Positions 1 through 7,000 of a DNA stretch of 7,279 nt are shown here, piece after piece. Positions within the stretch are counted from its first letter, which is position 1. Each line of letters starts with the position of its first letter. The DNA is from Acidobacteriaceae bacterium (GTDB lineage Bacteria; Acidobacteriota; Terriglobia; Terriglobales; Acidobacteriaceae): positions 173 through 7,451 of the forward strand of contig PLBX01000427.1 in the NCBI GenBank assembly GCA_003135495.1, given 5' to 3'. A program made the position numbers and the translations under genes. The notes under the pieces were generated by a model. It was not told the origin of the DNA. It ran no database searches and was given only the letters and a program-made list of their open reading frames with translations.

Positions 1-150
1 GACGGTCAGGCTGCTGGGCTGGCTTGGGAGGCGCTCGTGCATGGAGATTTGGATTGCAACGAGAGCGACAGGATCAGGAAGGCTTTGCTGGAGTACTGCG
101 GTCAGGACACGCTAGCTTTGGTTCGACTTCTACAAAACCTTCGGCAATAG
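1..150 (+). CDS. C-terminal fragment of a DUF2779-like (RNase H-fold, DEDDy exonuclease-like) protein
   Basis: Frame 1 is open from the window edge to a TAG at 148-150, giving 49 residues with no start, so the gene is cut by the window edge. The fragment contains the stretch IRKALLEYCGQDTLALVRLL. Its Tyr32-x3-Asp36 spacing, inside a helix ending a domain, matches motif III of DEDDy 3'-5' exonucleases. The wording LLEYC-x2-DTLA-(M/L)-V is what I remember from the C-termini of DUF2779 proteins, which join a Cas4/RecB-like part to an RNase H-like part. That family assignment is from memory and rests on a short piece; the catalytic motifs I and II would lie outside the window. It is transcribed towards the Argonaute gene and stops 18 bases from that gene's stop codon, so it belongs to a different transcript. 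It could be another defence-related nuclease or an ordinary flanking gene. Confidence 0.6.
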   Translation, partial: DGQAAGLAWEALVHGDLDCNESDRIRKALLEYCGQDTLALVRLLQNLRQ

Positions 151-168
151 GAGTGGTAACTAGGGTCG

Positions 169-1710
169 TTAAATGTAGTACTTGAACGACAGAGGAGCGT
201 CTGAGTCCAGCGGACCCGCCGTCAGAATTTCTCCTACTGCATCTGCAAAACGCAGCGTTACCGGAGAACCTCCGCCAAACCTGCATGCGTTGTAGTTCAG
301 TTTTGTGAGAGCCATGATGTCAGCTAGCACCGTTTCGATGTTTGCCTCACCGCGACATACGTCGATTAACAGTGGACGGGGAACTTCCTTGCCGTCGTAA
401 GTCTGAATGCGGGGCACAAACCCACTCGTCCACAAGTAAGCAGTGCGAGCGTCCTGAACGTGCGCTAACCCGCGCAGGATCGGGTGTGAACCTCGGCGAT
501 AGAGCCTCATGACCTTTTCGGTCTTGATTCGCACTCCGACCAAGTTCGTCTTCCTCGGATCGATTGCATCCTGAAACCCCGCCCATTCTTCATCGTTGAA
601 GATAGTTCGACCGTGGAGGAACAGTTCGCCGGGTGGGCTCTTCTCCTTATTGTTTGGGTCTTTGCTGAATGTTTCGATGGCGAGACTGACTAGCCTTTGC
701 GCCGCTTGCCTGCCGAGATGAAACTCGCCACGACGAGGAGAGTACCACGGTCCCACAGCACCCTTGAAGACCACGCCGTCACCTGAATCCAGAAACATCT
801 GGGCAGCACAGCAAGCCGATCTGGGGTCGCTGCCTCTTCCATCCTGCTTGAACGCCAATCCGATGTAGCACACGCCTTTGCGTATTTGGGCGATCTTCCA
901 CGGACGCCCGCCAGCCTTGTAAAACACAGCGTTCGAAATGTTCCACGCCATTCTCGACTGCAAGGAATCTAGTTTTCGGGTCGGGTTTCCTCTAACATTC
1001 AAGAACTCTGGTTCACGGTGAGCAATCGTGCTCTCGCGAATGATCTGCGTAGGAGCGTCATGACCCAGCAGCCGAGCCTTCAGTTGGTTGTGAAAATTCG
1101 GCTCGTACAGATACGGAGTAGCTGCAACGTTTATCTCATCAAACAAGCTTGGTTCGGTCTGCAATCGTCGTGCATCCTTCGCGGTCAGCCTTTGCTCAAG
1201 TTGAATGATCTGCGCCGCAGGAACGTGAGATTCTGGTCGGCAGTACTTGTAAACGTCGTCGTGAACTAATACAAACCAAACATCCACTTTAACGTCTTCG
1301 TCCTTTAGCGCCTTCAGTATTCTGTCCGCGTAAAGATCGACTGTCCCATAAACACGCTGATGCTTGTTCGCAAGGTAGAGAGTCTTGTTTAAATCCTCGC
1401 GCTGAATTTCAATTTCGAGAACAGGGACAGGATTCAACGGCACACGAAAAGCTGCCTCGAAGCCCGGATATGGAGGATGAGACAACTGGAACAGTTCGTC
1501 GGGGTCGGGTTGCATTACCGCCCCTTGAATCCTCGCCGCCCAGTCGCGAAATCGCCGCACCCCGTCCTTGGTGCCAATCACGCCTGCTCTTATGCCATAA
1601 GGAGAGCCCTTGTCGAGAGGGCCGAAGAGGCTCAGACCATCACGGGGGTCTTCAACTGCTTGATCATGACGAAAAAGCAGCGTGGGTTCGGGGAAGTGAA
1701 TAAGCTTCAC
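169..1710 (-). CDS. Short prokaryotic Argonaute (MID-PIWI), SPARTA subunit
   Basis: The 513-residue length, the MID-PIWI layout without N and PAZ domains, and the adjacent TIR-APAZ gene identify a short pAgo close in size to characterised SPARTA Argonautes. Visible landmarks are the N-terminal PEPTLLFRHD...EDPRDGLSLFGP start typical of pAgos that begin at the MID lobe, the segment QSRMAWNISNAVFYKAGG near 251-268, and KGVCYIGLAF at 278-287, which begins the PIWI RNase H core. In slicing Argonautes the position of A286 is the first catalytic Asp (GxDx); here it is Ala, and the later LFLHGRTIF strand also lacks the usual Asp. I therefore infer guide-directed target binding without cleavage. In known SPARTA this subunit holds a guide RNA, pairs with invader ssDNA and triggers the TIR partner. 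The start is GTG at 1708-1710, sharing GTGA with the stop of the TIR-APAZ gene and preceded by GAGGA six bases upstream. It is the last gene of the operon. Confidence 0.93.
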   Translation of the reverse strand: MKLIHFPEPTLLFRHDQAVEDPRDGLSLFGPLDKGSPYGIRAGVIGTKDGVRRFRDWAARIQGAVMQPDPDELFQLSHPPYPGFEAAFRVPLNPVPVLEIEIQREDLNKTLYLANKHQRVYGTVDLYADRILKALKDEDVKVDVWFVLVHDDVYKYCRPESHVPAAQIIQLEQRLTAKDARRLQTEPSLFDEINVAATPYLYEPNFHNQLKARLLGHDAPTQIIRESTIAHREPEFLNVRGNPTRKLDSLQSRMAWNISNAVFYKAGGRPWKIAQIRKGVCYIGLAFKQDGRGSDPRSACCAAQMFLDSGDGVVFKGAVGPWYSPRRGEFHLGRQAAQRLVSLAIETFSKDPNNKEKSPPGELFLHGRTIFNDEEWAGFQDAIDPRKTNLVGVRIKTEKVMRLYRRGSHPILRGLAHVQDARTAYLWTSGFVPRIQTYDGKEVPRPLLIDVCRGEANIETVLADIMALTKLNYNACRFGGGSPVTLRFADAVGEILTAGPLDSDAPLSFKYYI

Positions 1711-3131
1711 GGTTGTTCCTCGCTCTCATCATCTTCGTCATCTTCTCTGTCATCTTCTCCGACTTGCTCGTCTTCTGTAGAGACCGTTTCACCATCCTGC
1801 GAGACCGAAAGCAGCAGTCGTTGCTTCCGGGTGGGTGGATCGAGGTATGAAACCTCGCTCTCAAACTCATCCGACGCGACTGACACTTCGATAGAGAGCC
1901 CACCTCCCGCAGGGATGGACAAGGTGGCGCTCCCTTGAGATAACCAGTGTAGAGTTGCCAACAATCGGTCGCGCCATTCGGGGTTGAACCAGCTTTTGCA
2001 TTGACGGCGGCGTGCGCTGTGCATCTTGGCGTGACTCGACCACGGCGTCACCCCGTCGCTTGTGAAAATAACGTGCGACGAGATCAGGTATCCGAGATAG
2101 GGTGCTAGAGCCGGACGCGCTTGAACCGCAAAGTGCCAGTAGCGCCGACTGCCGTCTGCTTGTGTCGCGTACCCCACGACACTGCGGTAAGTGTTCTTGC
2201 CTTCTGCGTTGGTGAAATGAATGTCGAGATTCGGTTGAGCTTCCTTTTTGAAGAAATAGCAATTTGCCCGGTTCGATAGCGCGTATGCCCCCAGAGTGGA
2301 AGCGCCGATCCACCGCTCCCAACATTCTCGCAACAGCCGTGACAAAAAGTATCGACCTTTTCGTGGATTAAGCTGACTCTTACCCAGAAGCAAATCGGAA
2401 ACGAGAAAAGCATTCGACTCCACCACGCTGACCGATTCGCCCAACGCAGGTCTAATGTCATCAGCCGACGCAAAGGTCACGAGATCGATGCCGTCCATGA
2501 ATCCGGCGTGGGACAGCCGATTATCAGGCTGAACTGGTCCGGTTGTTGATCTCACCAGAGTGTGTAGCCAGACTGACTGCGGGGTCGATTTCACCCGCAA
2601 GGAGTTCGATAGGTAGGTCTCCGGCTCTCGCTTTACCCCTCGTTCGGCACTGAACTGTTCTCTCCACCATGACAGGACAGTGGCGGGATTGAAGTTCGGA
2701 TTCTTCGAAACCTTCTCGCGTTCCAACACTTCGAGCAGTTGCGAATACCCCTTTGCCCAGCTTTTCTCAAACGGGACGGCATTGATGCTGGTCAGAAGAA
2801 CGTTAATCTCACCGTGGGGCAGGTCGTCAACGTGGAGCGGAACAATGAAATCGTGCAGAGCCTTATCTTGTCGGATGACATTCTTGGCAATCTGCAACTC
2901 GTTACGTGGACCGTCTTTTACATTGGAGGTGCGGGAGAGCACATATATGAACTTGGTGGTTCTTGTTCGGATTGCATCTTCCGCGTCTCTCCAAAAATTC
3001 TCGCCACCGAGGAGTTTCGTGAGATCGCACCAGACTCCGTAACCGTCCTTCGCTAGTTGCAGCGCCAGCCAACGCGTGAAGTCGTTGTCTTCAGGGTTGG
3101 CATGGCTGATGAACAGCATGTCTCGGCTCAC
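1707..3131 (-). CDS. TIR-APAZ protein, NADase effector subunit of SPARTA
   Basis: The 474-residue protein starts with a TIR domain (about 1-135): LFISHANPEDNDFTRWLALQ forms the first strand and helix, YGVWCDL the next strand, then ENFWRDAEDAIR, and RNELQIA carries Glu78, which aligns with the catalytic Glu of SPARTA TIR domains. The rest, about 165-445, fits the APAZ domain that replaces the N-terminal lobes of Argonaute and clamps the short pAgo. Characterised homologues hydrolyse NAD(P)+ once the guide/target-loaded complexes oligomerise, killing or arresting the cell. Residues 448-474 are an extremely acidic tail (16 of 27 are Asp or Glu), in the place where known SPARTA proteins have an autoinhibitory tail. 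The chosen start is GTG at 3129-3131, because it forms GTGA with the stop of the DprA-like gene, as at the downstream junction. An ATG four codons later (3117-3119) is a real alternative that still leaves the TIR domain intact. The downstream partner overlaps by 4 bases. Confidence 0.93.
   Translation of the reverse strand: MSRDMLFISHANPEDNDFTRWLALQLAKDGYGVWCDLTKLLGGENFWRDAEDAIRTRTTKFIYVLSRTSNVKDGPRNELQIAKNVIRQDKALHDFIVPLHVDDLPHGEINVLLTSINAVPFEKSWAKGYSQLLEVLEREKVSKNPNFNPATVLSWWREQFSAERGVKREPETYLSNSLRVKSTPQSVWLHTLVRSTTGPVQPDNRLSHAGFMDGIDLVTFASADDIRPALGESVSVVESNAFLVSDLLLGKSQLNPRKGRYFLSRLLRECWERWIGASTLGAYALSNRANCYFFKKEAQPNLDIHFTNAEGKNTYRSVVGYATQADGSRRYWHFAVQARPALAPYLGYLISSHVIFTSDGVTPWSSHAKMHSARRRQCKSWFNPEWRDRLLATLHWLSQGSATLSIPAGGGLSIEVSVASDEFESEVSYLDPPTRKQRLLLSVSQDGETVSTEDEQVGEDDREDDEDDESEEQP
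1717..1721 (-). promoter_or_regulatory. Ribosome binding site of the short pAgo gene
   Basis: On the minus strand GAGGA lies six bases before the GTG at 1710, inside the end of the TIR-APAZ coding region. It supports the GTG start and, with the GTGA overlap, suggests re-initiation after TIR-APAZ translation, which would help produce the two subunits in equal amounts for a 1:1 complex. Confidence 0.6.
1729..1757 (-). repeat. Imperfect trinucleotide-phased repeat coding the acidic tail of TIR-APAZ
   Basis: The plus-strand octamer tcatcttc occurs three times, starting at 1729, 1738 and 1750, spaced 9 and 12 bases. Read on the minus strand it encodes runs of Glu and Asp (EDD, DDE). Because the spacings are multiples of three, expansion or loss would lengthen or shorten the tail in frame and would not disrupt the protein or the coupled start of the pAgo gene. 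Confidence 0.55.
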
Positions 3132-3760
3132 TGCTCACCACCCACTGGAGCTAGCAGCGTTGCCCGTGGAGCAAAGTAATTGGGCATGACGACGGTTGCT
3201 CCGGCGTCGAGAAGTGAGCCGGGACGGTCGTCGAACGTGCAAACGCGCCTGCCTGCCGCGAGGAGAGAGAGAGCGTCTGCTTCGGTCTTACTGCCGGGCG
3301 TAGCATATGGGATCAGGACGTCGTCGGAGATAGTGGCGACAAAGCGATTGCGCTCGGCGGCAAGTTCCGTGGTAACACGCCTGTCATTCTCTCCAAAGGG
3401 GGACAGCAGGAGCAACCGCCCGTTGCGAATGGCTTTTTGCCACTCAATCGGAAGCCGGGATGTACTGAGCCTGTGCCCCTGAACGATGATGATTGGGTCT
3501 GATCCTCGAAGCAAAATGGGCAGGCAGTCCTTCTCTATGGTTGAATGAAAACCACTGACGATAGCGAGACCTGACCCTCGTACTAGGCGAGCGAAGTCGT
3601 AGGTCTTCAGTATCACGTCACCGGGGCACTTCCGAGAGCACACAAGTGCCAACTTCCGGTGGTTCAACAACTGCACCGTTCCCATAGCAGCTACGCTTCG
3701 GTTTGCAAGATCAACCTCGTGCGTCTGCCAAGATGTCGTCAGGCTCTTCCTCGGCTTCAC
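3128..3760 (-). CDS. DprA/Smf-like Rossmann-fold protein
   Basis: The 210-residue protein matches the Rossmann core of DprA, the ssDNA-binding RecA loader of transformation. KLALVCSRKCPGD (36-48) corresponds to the DprA vAIVGSR strand and loop. LAIVSGFHSTIEKDCLPILL (65-84) corresponds to SGxAxGID and its helix. GRLLLLSPFGE (114-124) and ERNRFVATISDDVLI (136-150) correspond to the E-P and RNR..a.lsd.v parts, and PGSKTEA (155-161) to the following SGSlxta loop. The N-terminal SAM-like and C-terminal winged-helix domains of full DprA (roughly 360 residues) are absent, so this is a stand-alone core of the type found with defence genes. A role in competence is not implied; binding ssDNA or a nucleotide is inference. 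The start is uncertain. GTG at 3758-3760 has AGGG six bases upstream but overlaps the methylase by 50 bases. ATG at 3683-3685 (residue 26) begins just before the core but has no good ribosome binding site. The end overlaps TIR-APAZ by GTGA. Confidence 0.85.
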   Translation of the reverse strand: MKPRKSLTTSWQTHEVDLANRSVAAMGTVQLLNHRKLALVCSRKCPGDVILKTYDFARLVRGSGLAIVSGFHSTIEKDCLPILLRGSDPIIIVQGHRLSTSRLPIEWQKAIRNGRLLLLSPFGENDRRVTTELAAERNRFVATISDDVLIPYATPGSKTEADALSLLAAGRRVCTFDDRPGSLLDAGATVVMPNYFAPRATLLAPVGGEQ

Positions 3761-6700
3761 TGCCTACCCTGTACTTCAGATCGTAGTTCGTTATGAACTC
3801 CAATTCCGTCGATGACAGACCGAACACCTGCGCGAGAGCGATGTCTACCTTGTCGATCACACTCTTGGAGTGAACGGCATTCATCTCGTCATACTCGATC
3901 TTATGTCCCTGCTTGGTTGATATAACCTTTCTTGTTGCGTGCCGGGTGAGGCTTCGCATCAACTCGTCTGAAAGACCGCACCAATCGGCACGGTCCCATT
4001 TGGCGGGAACTGGAAACTCTCTTACAAAGCCATCGTTGATATGCTCACAATCACACATCGCGCTGTAGAGCCAATAGAATAACGACGAGTTCAGTAGACA
4101 AGTTGCAAAGCTGGCAGCCGATTGGGTGACGAAGTGAATTGTTCGTCCATGCGGAGGCTCGATGTGCTTGCCATTGCGCTTGAAAAACGGTAAGCCATGA
4201 ATTGCCTTCACCCAATATCGGCAAGCTTCCTGATAGTACATCGACCATTTCGAGTCGCTACACGCGAGCGTTCCGAGCACATTCGGGTGGGCTGCAATTC
4301 TGTCGTAAAGATCAACTTCAAGCTTCGAGCCGAATTTCGCGATTCGGTGGCGATTCTTCCAAACTTCGTGCTGCACCAACCGGAGTCGTTCTGTGACAGT
4401 TGACCTCTCCTGTGAATAGAATCGGTTCACATTTGCGGTTACAAATCTCGATTCAGCGTCCAGAGGGGTTGAAATCAAAATGACAACGGGCATTTCTACG
4501 TCGGTGAAGACCGATTGAGGGCGGCGAGGGAACGGTACCGCGTAAACCGTGCCGCGCTGCTGAAGGAGTGCCTGCAACGGTTCCATCCGTTGCGAAGACA
4601 TCGCGGTCAATTGCACGATCAAGCCGACATTGGCTGTTTTCTTTGCCAGTTTTACAGATTGCTCGAAGACGTAGGCGTACAGGTTTCGGGCAGTGATCGT
4701 GTCGAATCGAGAGTCGAGCACGCCATAGCTGACGTTCCTATTCGGATACACGACGTAGGGCGGGTTGCCGATGACAGCATCAAAGCCGCCGTCAGCCAGT
4801 ATGCGGTAGAACTCCACAAACCAGTGGAAAGGCTGATGGCTCTCCTGCCAACGACTAAAGCCGGACTTGTCGTGAACGCGAATGCGGTACTCGCCCGAAA
4901 GATGAAGGTCGAGTTCGTTCCGAAGCTCTGACAAGCGCTTTTGGACTTCTGCCTTGGCACTCGCGAAATCCTTTACTTCATCGCCATACTCAACCTGTAG
5001 CTCACGGAAACGCTTGTACGCGAGTTCTGATTGTTGCGCCCGCTCTTTGATGTCTGTCATTTTGTCATCAAAGTCAAGGGTGCTTCCCAGCACCTCCTTT
5101 AGCTCATTCTCAGTGGTAAACCCAACAAGTGTGTTCCCGGCACGGATGTTGAAGTCAATGTCGGGTAGGGGCTCAATTCGCTCGTCGGCGTCCACCTGTG
5201 CGACCAGCTTTAAGAAGAGGCGCAGCTTGCAAATTTCAGTCGCCTCTTCCATGATGTCCACGCCATAGAGATTGTTCAGAATAATCGACTTGAGGATGAA
5301 ATAACGCGGGCTGGGGTGACGAGCCTTGTCATTCATCTCTTTGAGCGTCAGACGGAAGTCCTTGTATTTGTCTGGACTGTGCTTCTCGCTGGAGCGGTCG
5401 AGATCGTCTACGAACGCCTGCATCCTGACGAGGCATGTGTCGTAGAGCCGTTCGAGGATATTCAGCGCCGCGAAGAGGAACGCTCCTGAACCGCAGGTGG
5501 GGTCAAGAACGGAAATGCTCCGAATAGCCTTGTAGAAGGCTCGAAGGAGTTCCGGTCCTTCGCAGTTGGCGATCACTTCCTCGGCGAAGCGGCGGGCGTC
5601 CAGATTGCTTGCGACGAGGTCATCTATGGAACGCATTTCGCCCGTCGCCAGTTTACTGCGAAGGTCTTTGCAGCGATTGCGCCGGGTAACCACTTCGCGC
5701 CACGTCTCGGTCGGAAGCGCATACAGGGGATCGGCAGCCCTGTTCCATTCTCCACGTTGCTTCACATCGTTACAGCCCGCTGCGATGCTGCTAGGTAGCT
5801 CTTGCTCAAGTCCCCATAGCATAGCCGGGTGGATATAACGGTCTGGATCGGCTTGTAAAAGTAACCATACGGACTGCTGCCCTTCGAACGCAATTTTGCA
5901 AGACCTCTGCGCCATGTCGAACAGAGCAGGGATGATTGTGCTCTGACTGATGTACTCAGTGATGTCCGATTTCGTGTAATACGCACCCATCTCTTTTTGG
6001 TTAATGTACTTTTCGAAAACATAGCCCAGTACGTCGGGGTTTATCTCGTTTCCCTTTTTTGCCGGGCGATCATCGAGGTGCCAATCGTATTTTTCGAAGA
6101 AATCGAATATGCGCTCAAACGCCTTGTCGGGCACTCCGATGTACTTGCCATGAAGTTCCTCTATCCGGTGTTTCAGAAACAGCCCGCCGTTCAGGTAAGG
6201 CACCTGTCCCAATAAGCCGTTCACTCCCGCGCTGCGCTCTTCTTTGCGCTTGGCGAAGCCTTCAAAGAACAGCGGGCAAAGAAACTCTTGGTAGAACCTA
6301 TCTTTGCCCCTGCGCTCGCTTTCGGCGAGCTTGCTGGTGAGGTAGTGCAGGTCGTCCCCAAGGAAACCCTTCTTCTGGATGAAGTAAATGAACATTAAGC
6401 GGTTCAGCATTACCGAGACATACCAACGTTGCAGTTTCTCGTCGGGAATTCCCTTAGTGAACTTCAGGAAGGAATCATGCTCCTGCTTGAATAGCTCGTA
6501 GAACTTCTTCGTAATCTTCTCGACATCGAACGCTGCACCAACTTTTGCCACTGTCTCAGTAACATTTGCTTCGTCTTCCAGCCCGAACGCTATCGCGTGA
6601 AGTTTTTGGATGAGCGCATCGCCGGACTGTCCTGTGTAGAGCAATTGCTCCCTACACGCCGAGGGCTTTCCCGCCTCACGTTTTACCCATTGCCACACCT

Positions 6701-6995
6701 GAATAGTCTTTGCATGATCGTGGAAGATGATGATGTGTTCACGGGCCGTCTTCGAAACCTGAGTGTCGATTTGTCTGCGAACTGCATACTTGGGAAATTG
6801 CGCGTCCGTTGGCGGCACACATTCGTAAACAGCCATGCCCCGCTCTGCCACGGGGATGAGTGTGAAGTTGACTCTGTCTATCTTCACTTCCAAGTTCCGC
6901 GCTTGTAGGTGGTTCCACATCAATTCCTGCGTGAAGAGACCGCCGAAGTCGAATGCCTTAAGCCGCTTCAGGATGTTTGCGGACGACGCGGTCAT
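3711..6995 (-). CDS. Eco57I/PglX-like N6-adenine DNA methyltransferase
   Basis: This 1094-residue protein transfers a methyl group from SAM to adenine in DNA. It shows the gamma-class order of motifs: GAYYT at 337-341 (motif X, SAM contact), DPTCGSG at 498-504 (motif I, SAM binding), NNLYGVD at 574-580 (motif II region) and NPPY at 744-747 (motif IV, catalysis). The roughly 240-residue spacing between motif I and NPPY is typical of large Eco57I-type and BREX PglX methylases. The region from about 900 to 1000, including LLNSSLFYWLYSA before the EFPVP segment, resembles the target-recognition domain of these enzymes. The N-terminal 300 residues belong to the family but show no convincing PD-(D/E)xK nuclease motif to my eye, so a modification-only role is more likely than a self-contained type IIG enzyme. 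The ATG at 6993-6995 lies five bases after the stop of the preceding gene, with AAGGGAG 12 bases upstream. It may mark host DNA as self for the operon. A DISARM-like methylase is a possible relative. Confidence 0.9.
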   Translation of the reverse strand: MTASSANILKRLKAFDFGGLFTQELMWNHLQARNLEVKIDRVNFTLIPVAERGMAVYECVPPTDAQFPKYAVRRQIDTQVSKTAREHIIIFHDHAKTIQVWQWVKREAGKPSACREQLLYTGQSGDALIQKLHAIAFGLEDEANVTETVAKVGAAFDVEKITKKFYELFKQEHDSFLKFTKGIPDEKLQRWYVSVMLNRLMFIYFIQKKGFLGDDLHYLTSKLAESERRGKDRFYQEFLCPLFFEGFAKRKEERSAGVNGLLGQVPYLNGGLFLKHRIEELHGKYIGVPDKAFERIFDFFEKYDWHLDDRPAKKGNEINPDVLGYVFEKYINQKEMGAYYTKSDITEYISQSTIIPALFDMAQRSCKIAFEGQQSVWLLLQADPDRYIHPAMLWGLEQELPSSIAAGCNDVKQRGEWNRAADPLYALPTETWREVVTRRNRCKDLRSKLATGEMRSIDDLVASNLDARRFAEEVIANCEGPELLRAFYKAIRSISVLDPTCGSGAFLFAALNILERLYDTCLVRMQAFVDDLDRSSEKHSPDKYKDFRLTLKEMNDKARHPSPRYFILKSIILNNLYGVDIMEEATEICKLRLFLKLVAQVDADERIEPLPDIDFNIRAGNTLVGFTTENELKEVLGSTLDFDDKMTDIKERAQQSELAYKRFRELQVEYGDEVKDFASAKAEVQKRLSELRNELDLHLSGEYRIRVHDKSGFSRWQESHQPFHWFVEFYRILADGGFDAVIGNPPYVVYPNRNVSYGVLDSRFDTITARNLYAYVFEQSVKLAKKTANVGLIVQLTAMSSQRMEPLQALLQQRGTVYAVPFPRRPQSVFTDVEMPVVILISTPLDAESRFVTANVNRFYSQERSTVTERLRLVQHEVWKNRHRIAKFGSKLEVDLYDRIAAHPNVLGTLACSDSKWSMYYQEACRYWVKAIHGLPFFKRNGKHIEPPHGRTIHFVTQSAASFATCLLNSSLFYWLYSAMCDCEHINDGFVREFPVPAKWDRADWCGLSDELMRSLTRHATRKVISTKQGHKIEYDEMNAVHSKSVIDKVDIALAQVFGLSSTELEFITNYDLKYRVGSEAEEEPDDILADARG
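3767..3770 (-). promoter_or_regulatory. Possible ribosome binding site deciding the DprA-like start
   Basis: Minus-strand AGGG lies six bases before the GTG at 3760, inside the methylase gene. The competing ATG at 3685 has no comparable purine-rich match at the usual distance. This is the main reason for preferring the longer reading, but a 4-base match is weak. Confidence 0.35.
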
Positions 6996-7000
6996 CTTTT

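Noticed and set aside
165..190. Inverted repeat gtcgtt ... aacgac (6-base arms, 14-base loop) at the convergent gene ends, possible bidirectional terminator
   Set aside because: The arms are short, the loop is long, part of it is coding, and no T-run follows on either strand; it is expected by chance.
169..1710. Long, cleaving Argonaute with DNA interference activity
   Set aside because: The protein is too short for N and PAZ domains, and the first PIWI catalytic Asp is replaced by Ala.
1477..1938. Plus-strand open frame with a long serine run
   Set aside because: It is the antisense shadow of the repeat-coded acidic tail (Glu/Asp codons read backwards give Ser) and lies across two well-supported genes.
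1867..2325. Minus-strand open frame of 152 codons within the TIR-APAZ gene
   Set aside because: It is an alternative frame of the APAZ region with basic, low-information composition and no ribosome binding context that I could see.
3128..3760. A competence (natural transformation) role for the DprA-like gene
   Set aside because: It lacks the extra domains of full DprA and sits inside a defence-type operon with no other competence genes in view.
4515..4931. Plus-strand open frame of 138 codons inside the methylase gene
   Set aside because: It lies wholly opposite the NPPY-containing part of the methylase and shows no recognisable domain; it is an antisense shadow.
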